Positions 8,584 to 14,879 of a DNA stretch of 64,000 bases are shown here, piece by piece. Position 1 is the stretch's first letter. Each line of letters opens with the position of its first letter. A model generated the notes under the pieces. That model made no database searches. It was not told where the DNA came from and saw only the letters and a program-made list of their open reading frames with translations. This DNA is from Mesobacillus zeae (lineage in GTDB: Bacteria > Bacillota > Bacilli > Bacillales > Cytobacillaceae). The position numbers were made by a program, and so were the translations under genes. Location of the stretch: assembly GCF_003570705.1 (NCBI RefSeq), contig NZ_QWVT01000015.1:62001-126000 (forward strand), in the 5' to 3' direction.

Positions 8584-8628
8584 TAGGGGGAGTTACCTAT
8601 GTGTTAATTTTTCGACAACATCTATACT
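8584..8628 (+). promoter_or_regulatory. cyd promoter with NreC-type box and -10
   Basis: TAGGGGGAGTTACCTA at 8584-8599 and a -10 TATACT at 8623-8628, again exactly 39 bp apart. Beyond the 16-bp box, the bases TGTGT just downstream are shared with the tauE promoter. There is no clear -35. Confidence 0.72.
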
Positions 8629-8660
8629 AATAATAAGTTAACAACAAAAGGATGGTGTTT

Positions 8661-8750
8661 ATGAGGGAAACACGAGAAAAAAGATTAGCTATTGTTTCGT
8701 TCATAGTCGCAGGGATTATGCTGTTATCCTTTATCAGGAAGTTTTTTTAA
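8661..8750 (+). CDS. 29-residue single-span membrane peptide upstream of cydA
   Basis: ATG at 8661 with AAAGGATGG upstream opens a 29-codon frame. The charged start MRETREKR is followed by about 17 hydrophobic residues (LAIVSFIVAGIMLLSFI) and a basic RKFF end. This is the layout of a single-pass peptide with its N-terminus in the cytoplasm. It sits between the boxed promoter and cydA, 46 bases before the cydA start, so it must be on the cyd transcript. I do not recognise the family. Bacterial cytochrome bd oxidases are known to hold tiny subunits (CydX, CydS, CydH), which makes an accessory subunit or assembly role worth considering. CydS itself is found downstream of cydB. Confidence 0.6.
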   Translation: MRETREKRLAIVSFIVAGIMLLSFIRKFF

Positions 8751-8796
8751 TATAGAACCTTTGGCTTGTTGAATACATATGAAAGAGGGGATGATG

Positions 8797-10125
8797 ATGT
8801 TTGAAAATAATATGGCTATGTATAGCCGATATTTAACTGAATTAACGTTAGCATTTCATATCATTTTTGCGACAATAGGGGTCGGGGTGCCCTTGATGAT
8901 TGCTTTAGCTCATTGGATAGGGTTGAGGAAAAAGGATCCGCATTTTCTATTGTTAGCGAGACGTTGGTCAAGAGGGTTTGTTATTACGGTTGCTGTTGGG
9001 GTCGTAACGGGGACGGCTATTGGGCTTCAACTGAGTTTATTGTGGCCGAACTTTATGGAATTGGCAGGACAAGTAATTGCCTTGCCGCTATTTATGGAAA
9101 CGTTCGCGTTCTTTTTTGAGGCTATTTTCCTTGGAATCTATTTATATACGTGGAATCGTTTTAAAAACCCTTACTATCATTTCGGTTTATTGATACCAGT
9201 CATAATCGGCTCATCGATGTCAGCTGTGTTTATTACCATCGTTAATGCTTTTATGAACGCACCGCAGGGGTTTGAATTAAAGAATGGTGTGATAACGAAT
9301 ATTCAACCCTTAGTTGCCATGTTTAACCCTGCAACACCTACAAAGGTTGCTCATGTACTTTCATCTGCTTATATGACATCGGCATTTGTCCTGGCATCTA
9401 TTGCTGCGTTCCATTTATTAAAAGGAAGCAAGCATGTATACCATAAAAAAGCATTTCATTTAACCATGATAGCAGCATTGATATTTTCGGTTACCACTGC
9501 ATTAGTTGGAGATTTATCCGGTAAATACTTAGGGAAATATCAACCAGAGAAGCTTGCTGCGGCTGAATGGCATTTTGAAACGGATGATAAGGCTCCACTT
9601 GTATTATTCGGGGTGCTGAATGAAGAGCAGGAGGTAAAAAACGCCCTTAAAATACCATACGCGCTAAGTATTTTAGTTGGGGCCAAACCTTCTGCAGAAG
9701 TAATTGGCTTAAATGAATATCCAGAAGACGAGCGTCCACCTTTGTATGTACATTACCTGTTTGATCTCATGGTGACAATTGGCATATTCTTAGCCGGCTT
9801 GGCTTTTTTATATGCTGCACTCATCCAATGGAAACAGAAATTTGCCTATAATAAGTGGTTCTTAAGATTATCAGTTATTTCAGGAGGGCTGGCATTAATT
9901 GCGATTGAGATTGGCTGGATTTTCGCAGAAGTAGGCAGACAGCCATGGATACTTAGAGGTTATATGAAGACAATCGAAGGTGCAACAACATCCGCCCATG
10001 TTGATATTTTATTGGCTGCATTTGGTTTTTTGTATGCCGCATTAGGGGCCGGAAGCATCATTATCCTTCGTAAAATGTTCAAAACAAACACTGCCGAAGC
10101 GGAATTAAAAGAGTTGGGTTTATAG
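8797..10125 (+). CDS. cydA: Cytochrome bd ubiquinol oxidase subunit I
   Basis: 442 residues from the chosen start. The frame is open from ATG 8779, but AGAGGGG at 8784-8790 points to one of the tandem ATGs at 8791-8799, and the third gives the best spacing. The N-terminal SRYLTELTLAFHIIFATIGVG contains the haem-ligand histidine (H21). It continues with the conserved TAIGLQLSLLWPNFM and FMETFAFFFEAIFLGIYLYTW, and the C-terminal GWIFAEVGRQPW motif is conserved in CydA. It is the short-Q-loop Firmicutes form, closer to YthA than to E. coli CydA. It holds haems b and d and oxidises quinol. The oxidase is known in other bacteria to resist sulfide, which fits its position in a sulfide locus. Confidence 0.94.
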   Translation: MFENNMAMYSRYLTELTLAFHIIFATIGVGVPLMIALAHWIGLRKKDPHFLLLARRWSRGFVITVAVGVVTGTAIGLQLSLLWPNFMELAGQVIALPLFMETFAFFFEAIFLGIYLYTWNRFKNPYYHFGLLIPVIIGSSMSAVFITIVNAFMNAPQGFELKNGVITNIQPLVAMFNPATPTKVAHVLSSAYMTSAFVLASIAAFHLLKGSKHVYHKKAFHLTMIAALIFSVTTALVGDLSGKYLGKYQPEKLAAAEWHFETDDKAPLVLFGVLNEEQEVKNALKIPYALSILVGAKPSAEVIGLNEYPEDERPPLYVHYLFDLMVTIGIFLAGLAFLYAALIQWKQKFAYNKWFLRLSVISGGLALIAIEIGWIFAEVGRQPWILRGYMKTIEGATTSAHVDILLAAFGFLYAALGAGSIIILRKMFKTNTAEAELKELGL

Positions 10126-10142
10126 GAACAGGAGGTTAGGTT

Positions 10143-11153
10143 ATGTCCCTTGAATTGCTTGGAATTACAGTATTATGGATTTTTTTGTTTGGCTATGTCA
10201 TAGTAGCCTCAATTGATTTTGGTGCAGGGTTTTTTAGCATGTATAGTGACATATCGGGCCGTAAGGATATGATCCATACCATTATTCAACGCTATCTGTC
10301 ACCTGTTTGGGAAATTACAAATGTATTTTTGGTCTTTTTCTTCGTAGGAATCGTTGGGTTTTTTCCAAAGACCGCCTTTTATTACGGCACTGCCCTTTTG
10401 ATTCCTGGAAGCATTTCAATCATATTGTTGGCTATTCGCGGCTCCTATTACGCCTTTGGAACGTATGGGATGAAAAATAATCGTATACTTACTTTTTTAT
10501 ATGGAATGACCGGAGTGTTTATTCCAGCGTCCTTAAGTACGGTTTTGATTATCTCTGAAGGGGGCTTCATATCAGTAAAAGGAAAGCACGTGAAACTGCA
10601 TTTGCTCGAGTTGCTGACAAGCCCTTTTGCATGGAGTGTCGTCCTATTGGCAATTGTAAGTGTTTTGTTTATCTCAGCAAGCTTCCTGACCTGGTATAGC
10701 TCTAAGGCAAATGATTATAAAGCGGGAGCGTTATTGCGCAAGTATACATTAGCCTGGAGTTTACCTTCTGTTTTATCAGCATTGGTTGTGGTATTGAGTA
10801 TGAAAACACACAACCCGGAACACTTTGAGAATATGATCCAATATTCTTGGATGTTGATCTTATCGATCCTCTTTTTCTTCATAGCTGTTTTCTTCTTTTA
10901 TAGAAAGAAACATTATGGAGCAGCATTTTTAAGTGTTGTTTTGCAATACGCTTTAGCCTTTTTCGCATATGGAACTTCACATTATCCATATCTTTTATAT
11001 CCTTATTTAACCGTACAGGCTGGCTTTACAAATGAAACGATGGCAAAAAGTCTGGTCATCGTCTTTATACTGGGACTCTTATTGTTAGTGCCATCTTTTT
11101 TGCTCGTATTAAAACTTTTTGTTTTTGATAAAAATTATATTCAAGGAAAATAA
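10143..11153 (+). CDS. cydB: Cytochrome bd ubiquinol oxidase subunit II
   Basis: 336 residues, about eight or nine membrane segments. The N-terminal LWIFLFGYVIVASIDFGAGFF is the CydB signature, followed by SPVWEITNVFLVFFFVGIVGFFP. It starts 17 bases after cydA with AGGAGGTTAGGTT upstream, and a second AGGAGG follows for cydS. It forms the heterodimer with CydA. This divergent type (YthB-like) fits its partner. The operon order small peptide, cydA, cydB, cydS is compact, with no internal terminator visible. Confidence 0.93.
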   Translation: MSLELLGITVLWIFLFGYVIVASIDFGAGFFSMYSDISGRKDMIHTIIQRYLSPVWEITNVFLVFFFVGIVGFFPKTAFYYGTALLIPGSISIILLAIRGSYYAFGTYGMKNNRILTFLYGMTGVFIPASLSTVLIISEGGFISVKGKHVKLHLLELLTSPFAWSVVLLAIVSVLFISASFLTWYSSKANDYKAGALLRKYTLAWSLPSVLSALVVVLSMKTHNPEHFENMIQYSWMLILSILFFFIAVFFFYRKKHYGAAFLSVVLQYALAFFAYGTSHYPYLLYPYLTVQAGFTNETMAKSLVIVFILGLLLLVPSFLLVLKLFVFDKNYIQGK

Positions 11154-11168
11154 CAGGAGGTTAATAAA

Positions 11169-11276
11169 ATGCAGGATTTTCTTATTATGTACGCTCCACA
11201 GCTTGTTGTACTGGCATCCATTATCGCAGTTTTTGTTTGGGGTACAAAAAGCAGTTTTTTTGAAAAATTGGAGTAA
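11169..11276 (+). CDS. cydS: Cytochrome bd small subunit CydS
   Basis: A 35-residue frame from ATG 11169, 15 bases after cydB, with CAGGAGGTTAATAA upstream. It starts MQDFLIMYAPQLVVLASI, continues with a hydrophobic span and ends in a short polar tail (KSSFFEKLE). CydS is the 33-residue single-span subunit seen in the Geobacillus cytochrome bd structure, which also starts with MQ-x-FLIMYAP. Length, position and the N-terminal motif agree. In that enzyme it packs against CydA near haem b558. It is easily missed by gene callers because of its size. Confidence 0.9.
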   Translation: MQDFLIMYAPQLVVLASIIAVFVWGTKSSFFEKLE

Positions 11277-11299
11277 TCGTACATGCCAAGCTTCATTTG

Positions 11300-11346
11300 T
11301 TGACTTTTTTCTCCCCAATCAAACTATATACCTATATGGGTATATA
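11300..11346 (+). promoter_or_regulatory. Promoter with CsoR/CstR-like palindromic operator before the dsrE-like gene
   Basis: A -35 TTGACT at 11300-11305 is followed by a palindrome built around ATACCTATATGGGTAT (11325-11346, extended by TAT on both sides), covering the -10 region. This fits a repressor site. ATACC...GGGTAT operators belong to CsoR/CstR-type regulators, and persulfide-sensing CstR controls sulfide genes in staphylococci. The regulator would have to be encoded elsewhere. Confidence 0.5.
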
Positions 11347-11372
11347 AGTGAAAAAATTTATGGGGAAGAAGA

Positions 11373-11767
11373 ATGAATAAAAAAGTAGCAATTATAGCAA
11401 GTAACGGTGATTATTCGATGCGTATAAAGTTTTTAATATTGCCACAGCATCTGCTGCAACCGACCAAGAGATATCTATTTTCTTTACATTTGAAGGGCTG
11501 AACCTTATCCATAAGGAAGCGTATAGGCAGCTGCCCGCACCGGAAGGGAAAGAGCATTTTGCAGAAGGTTTTGCTAAAGCCAGTGTTCCTTCCATTCCAG
11601 AGTTAGTCGACATGGCAGTAGAGATGGGCGTTTCATTCATCGGCTGTCAAATGACGATGGATGTTATGGGTCTGCAAACAGAAGATTTTGTTGATGGAAT
11701 TGAAGTTGGCGGAGCAGTAACATTTTTAGACTTCGCGAAGGATGCAGACGTAACATTGACGTTTTGA
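11373..11767 (+). pseudogene. DsrE/DsrF-like sulfur-carrier protein with one frameshift
   Basis: ATG 11373 opens MNKKVAIIASNGD, and after a one-base loss near 11413-11420 the frame continues as FDAYKVFNIATASAATDQ through FTFEGLNLI and FIGCQMTMDVMG to the stop at 11765-11767. Joined, it gives about 131 residues of the DsrE/DsrF/DrsH (YrkE-type) family, whose cysteine in GCQMTMDVMG carries persulfide sulfur. The rest of the protein shows no other damage. A single sequencing error is therefore as likely as a true mutation. It has its own palindromic promoter and belongs functionally with the sulfide genes. Confidence 0.8.
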
Positions 11768-11883
11768 TGAGAATAATAAAAAGTGGCGAAGCCAGCTAAA
11801 CGAGTTCCGTTTGAAGTGCAAATAAGATAAAAAGCAGTTTGTTTCTCCTTACTATTTAAGTAGTCATTCACAACAATAATCAC

Positions 11884-11928
11884 ATTAGAAAACGCTGTTG
11901 ATTTCACTCATGAACAGCGTTTTCTAAT
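11884..11928 (-). terminator. 16-bp perfect hairpin at the 3' end of the CPCC gene
   Basis: ATTAGAAAACGCTGTT (11884-11899) and its exact complement at 11913-11928, loop 13 bases. It includes the last codons and the stop of the minus-strand gene. There is no long T run, so termination efficiency is uncertain. It could also act as an mRNA stabiliser. Confidence 0.55.
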
Positions 11929-12185
11929 GGTTTCCAATTAAGGTCTTTTACATCTTTCTCCTTTGGTTTCCTATCAAACTCATTACATCTTTCCTCACAA
12001 GCTCCAAATTCAAGAAAGTTGTTTTGTGCATGTCTTAATGAAGGGCTGTTTGCACCGCCATCATAATCAGGGTCACTATATTGAAATCCATCATCTTCCC
12101 AAAAACAAATACTGCAAACTTCATATGTTCCTGGTGGTTTTTCATCTAAAGTTTTATAACCACAACAAGGACAAGTATATTTCAT
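11904..12185 (-). CDS. CPCC-family cysteine-rich protein
   Basis: 93 residues from ATG at 12185, which has TTGAGGTGAG upstream. A GTG nine bases earlier is less likely. The start MKYTCPCCGYKTLDEKPPG and the next EVCSICFWEDDGFQYSDPD are the signature of the small Cys_rich_CPCC family: two paired-cysteine knuckles, probably zinc binding, then PSLRHAQNNF. Function is unknown. Homologues are common in Bacillus and in polymorphic-toxin neighbourhoods, but no toxin is seen here. Confidence 0.85.
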   Translation of the reverse strand: MKYTCPCCGYKTLDEKPPGTYEVCSICFWEDDGFQYSDPDYDGGANSPSLRHAQNNFLEFGACEERCNEFDRKPKEKDVKDLNWKPLENAVHE

Positions 12186-12464
12186 ATTTCTCACCTCAAT
12201 TAGCAGGCTATTTTACAACTAGAGTGATTTACTATTTTCACCGCGTATCGGACCCCGGTTCAGCCAGTTGTGACTCTTTTTATTCTTCTCATTTAAAGTT
12301 AAGTGTCAAAGAATGTATTTATTGTTTCTATAAGTCTATAGATTCTTTCTATCATTTACCGCAGTTAGAAGAATTTATAATAAAGACAGGCACTTTCATA
12401 CATTTTCCGTAACAAAAAGTTTTATGACAGTAGAGTTATAAAATCATTATTGGCGGTGAAGAAA

Positions 12465-13169
12465 ATGAAAAAAGTAGTTGGAATTATTGGAGGAATGGGT
12501 CCTTTGGCAACAGTCGATTTAATGACCAAAATAATCTCCCATACGGCCGCAAAAAATGACCAGGACCATATCCACATCATTGCAGACAACGACACTCAAA
12601 TACCCGATCGAACATCGGCAATCATGGGAAAAGGAGAAGATCCTGCACCATATATGGTGCAATCCGCATTGCGCCTCCAAAACGCTGGTGCTGACTTTCT
12701 CGTCATTGCGTGTAATACTGCCCATTTTTTCTATGATACTGTTCAAAATGCTGTTCGAATTCCCATCTTACATATGCCTTTAGAGACCGCTGATTTTTTA
12801 CAGGAACACGGCTTTAAAAAAGTGGGTTTGCTAGCTACCAATGGGACGATTAAAACTAAGCTGTATCAGCGTTATTGTCAAAGCTGCGGCATCGAAGTCC
12901 TTGAACCAGAAGAGGAAATCCAGAAAACAGTGATGGAAGGAATATATTCGATCAAGAGGGGCGATCTAGCAACAGGTGCTTCCCTTCTTTTAACTGCTGC
13001 CGATAAATTATTAACGGAGGGTGCCGAGGCGGTTATTGCGGGGTGCACAGAAATTCCACTAGTGCTTGCATCATCTCCGCATCTTTGCGTCATTGACCCT
13101 ACAGAAATTTTAGCAGAAGCGGTAATCAAAACAGCAGCAACAACAACTAGCGAACTGCAATTGGTTTAG
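12465..13169 (+). CDS. racX: Aspartate/glutamate racemase family protein
   Basis: 234 residues. The ATG at 12465 follows GGCGGTG at proper spacing. The upstream in-frame TTG at 12450 is not needed. VVGIIGGMGPLATVDLM is the family N-terminus, and the two catalytic cysteines lie in VIACNTAHFFYD and AVIAGCTEIPLV. Such enzymes invert the alpha-carbon of amino acids without cofactor. B. subtilis RacX acts on several amino acids and its products modulate cell wall and biofilm. Substrate here is not determined. The gene seems monocistronic. Confidence 0.85.
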   Translation: MKKVVGIIGGMGPLATVDLMTKIISHTAAKNDQDHIHIIADNDTQIPDRTSAIMGKGEDPAPYMVQSALRLQNAGADFLVIACNTAHFFYDTVQNAVRIPILHMPLETADFLQEHGFKKVGLLATNGTIKTKLYQRYCQSCGIEVLEPEEEIQKTVMEGIYSIKRGDLATGASLLLTAADKLLTEGAEAVIAGCTEIPLVLASSPHLCVIDPTEILAEAVIKTAATTTSELQLV

Positions 13170-13186
13170 CTTCAAAATAAAACATT

Positions 13187-13296
13187 TAGGGGGTATCCCC
13201 TCGGATTGGGGAAAGGGACCTTTATAGATGAGTTAGTAGAGATCGTCTTTGCCTAGCTGGTTTAGCTGGTAAAAGGCGATTTTCTTTGCTTTTTTA
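13187..13296 (+). promoter_or_regulatory. Orphan TAGGGG-type box, -10-like element and hairpin
   Basis: The 371-base gap 13170-13540 between racX and the LysR gene holds no convincing gene. TAGGGGGTATCCCCTC at 13187-13202 matches the sulfide-island box with one arm mismatch. TATAGA follows at 13223-13228 (36 bp from the box start, against 39 in the island). A hairpin with ATCGTCTTTGCC and GGTAAAAGGCGAT arms (13242-13280) is followed by TTTTCTTTGCTTTTTT. The arrangement looks like a very short transcription unit or the remains of a lost gene. An 11-base direct repeat GTTCTATCTAC lies at about 13318 and 13340. Confidence 0.4.
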
Positions 13297-13458
13297 AAGA
13301 TAATGTTGGTAATGGTCGTTCTATCTACGGCAAAGCCAGTTCTATCTACATTTGAAGTAAAAAATCCCCATAAGAATGCGTATATACTGTTGAAAGTCGA
13401 CAAAATGCTGTCTACTAACCCATTTGAATTTTAGTAGTTGGGATTCTCGACTAATCTG

Positions 13459-13494
13459 AGGGGGTTACCCCCTTTTTATTTTTACCTGTATAAT
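13459..13494 (+). promoter_or_regulatory. lysR promoter with G/C palindrome
   Basis: AGGGGGTTACCCCCT (13459-13473) is a near-perfect palindrome at the -35 position of a consensus -10, TATAAT, at 13489-13494. It resembles the TAGGGG boxes, but its spacing to the -10 differs (30 bp), so a different or repressing use is likely. Confidence 0.5.
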
Positions 13495-13540
13495 AAAAAA
13501 GGAAGTGGTATAGGTGATCTGAAATAAGGAGCAGTTAAAC

Positions 13541-14416
13541 ATGAATATCGAAAATATTGAAGCCTTCATTTATGTATGCCAACTGGGTAGTTTCAATAAA
13601 GCAGCAGAAGCTCTTTATTTAACTCAGCCTTCTGTAACAGCGCGCATTCAATCCCTCGAACGAGAAATTGATATCAAGCTTTTTAATAGATGCGGGAATA
13701 AGATTTCTTTAACAGATAGAGGGGAATACTTCTTTCCACATGCAAAAAAAATCCTTCAATCGTACCAGGAAGCTAAGTATGGATTGCAGCAAGTCATCAT
13801 CCCGTACGAACTAGTGATTGGGAGTGCCACGTCCATTTCGAACAACGTTCTCCCGGGCATTCTGCCTACCTTTAAATCACAGTTCAAGGATGTTCGGATA
13901 AAAATTATCACGGGACATTCCAAAGACATTTTACAAAAGGTCATTAACAAGGAAGTCGACTTCGGCATCGTACGGACAGAAACGCATCCTCAGGTAGAAT
14001 CAATCCGCCTTTATAATGATCCGATCAGCCTTATTGTCTCCCGAAAGCATGCTTATTTAAAAGAAAAAGAAGTTACAGTGGAAGAGGTTGGTAAGCTTCC
14101 GCTTATCTTTTTTGATTACGGATCATTGGACTGGCTTATGATTCATCGGCTATTTCTCAGTAATGACGTGGACCCGAATATATATTTAGAAGTGGATAAC
14201 ATGGAAACAGCCAAAAATTTAGTGTTAGAGGGTTTGGGGATTAGTTTTTTGCCTGAACATTGTGTCAAAAAAGAGCTGGACAACAATGAACTATTTCGGG
14301 TTGAAATGATACCGCATGCAAACAGAAATATAAGTATCGACGTTATATATTTAAAAGGAAAACCTAAATCTATTTTTATGGATTTTCTTGAGAGTAAAAT
14401 GTTCGATCAAAAATAA
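13541..14416 (+). CDS. LysR family transcriptional regulator (CysL-like)
   Basis: 291 residues. The N-terminal winged helix-turn-helix reads MNIENIEAFIYVCQLGSF, then NKAAEALYLTQPSVTARIQSL and LFNRCGNKISLTDRGE. A substrate-binding domain follows, with GSATSISNNVLPGILPTF and DFGIVRTE. The overall look is that of the CysL/YwfK group, which activates sulfite reductase genes in B. subtilis. This would suit a sulfur island neighbour, but LysR subgroup calls by eye are weak. Start is supported by TAAGGAG. Target genes are not evident, since LysR genes often face their targets divergently and here racX lies in the same direction. Confidence 0.85.
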   Translation: MNIENIEAFIYVCQLGSFNKAAEALYLTQPSVTARIQSLEREIDIKLFNRCGNKISLTDRGEYFFPHAKKILQSYQEAKYGLQQVIIPYELVIGSATSISNNVLPGILPTFKSQFKDVRIKIITGHSKDILQKVINKEVDFGIVRTETHPQVESIRLYNDPISLIVSRKHAYLKEKEVTVEEVGKLPLIFFDYGSLDWLMIHRLFLSNDVDPNIYLEVDNMETAKNLVLEGLGISFLPEHCVKKELDNNELFRVEMIPHANRNISIDVIYLKGKPKSIFMDFLESKMFDQK

Positions 14417-14598
14417 TTCATTACTAATGCTTTTTGAAAAAGTTTAGGAAATTTTATTTTTTTTACTAGGATTTTAGGCTTAATTTTTAAAAATGAGAAC
14501 ACGCGTTCCTATTTTAGGCTGGTTCATGCTATAATTAAGAAGCAATAGCCGGAACTCAAGGGTGGTCGGCTATCCCCCGGGAAAGGGGGTGATGCCTT

Positions 14599-14682
14599 TT
14601 GACAGTTTTTGAAGCACTGATGGCCATGTTCTCGTTTGGGAGCCTGATCATTGCTGTTCTGTCATTTAATCAAAAAAAATAG
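14599..14682 (+). CDS. Putative holin-like toxin (type I toxin, Hol-Tox family)
   Basis: A 27-codon frame from TTG at 14599, with a very strong AGGGGGTGA site six bases upstream. It reads TVFEALMAMFSFGSLIIAVL followed by SFNQKK. The start TVFEALM and the single membrane span are typical of the small Hol-Tox membrane peptides of Firmicutes, usually annotated as putative holin-like toxin. The 5' UTR folds (ATAGCCG with CGGCTAT just upstream of the ribosome site), and an antisense transcription unit overlaps the 3' end, as in type I systems such as txpA/ratA. The mRNA would end at the CCGCAGGTG/CACCTGTGG hairpin at 14760-14790. Confidence 0.78.
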   Translation: MTVFEALMAMFSFGSLIIAVLSFNQKK

Positions 14683-14805
14683 ACCTCCCTTGACCACAAA
14701 TTGAGGGAGAGGTCCAGTTATCTGATGGCCGATCCTCGTGGGGAACGGTTATTGCAGGAACCGCAGGTGGGCAAACACCTGTGGTTTCTTTATCGTCATA
14801 TTTAC
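14672..14805 (-). ncRNA. Predicted antisense RNA antitoxin to the Hol-Tox gene
   Basis: The minus strand has a promoter-like pair: GTGACA (14835-14840) and TATCCT (14812-14817) separated by 17 bases, with an extended TG before the -10. About 100 bases downstream lies an intrinsic terminator, GACCTCTCCCT paired with AGGGAGGTC (14682-14714), followed by TATTTTTTTT (14672-14681). The resulting RNA of about 130 bases would be complementary to the last codons and 3' UTR of the toxin mRNA. The prediction rests on these signals only. Confidence 0.6.
14760..14790 (+). terminator. Terminator of the Hol-Tox mRNA
   Basis: CCGCAGGTG, GGCAAA loop, CACCTGTGG, then TTTCTTTAT. Confidence 0.7.
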
Positions 14806-14853
14806 ACTTTTAGGATACCATATTTCTTTAGTACTGTCACGGCTTTGTCATCA

Positions 14854-14872
14854 TAAAAGGAAATCGTTTCCT
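14854..14872 (-). terminator. Terminator of the MFS gene
   Basis: On the minus strand AGGAAA-CGA-TTTCCT followed by TTTTAT, just after the MFS stop codon. It is short but well placed. Confidence 0.55.
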
Positions 14873-14879
14873 GTGTTTT

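Noticed and set aside
11963-12412. 149-codon plus-strand frame
   Set aside because: It overlaps the CPCC gene in antisense, has no ribosome site and reads as unstructured, histidine-rich sequence. It is a shadow frame.
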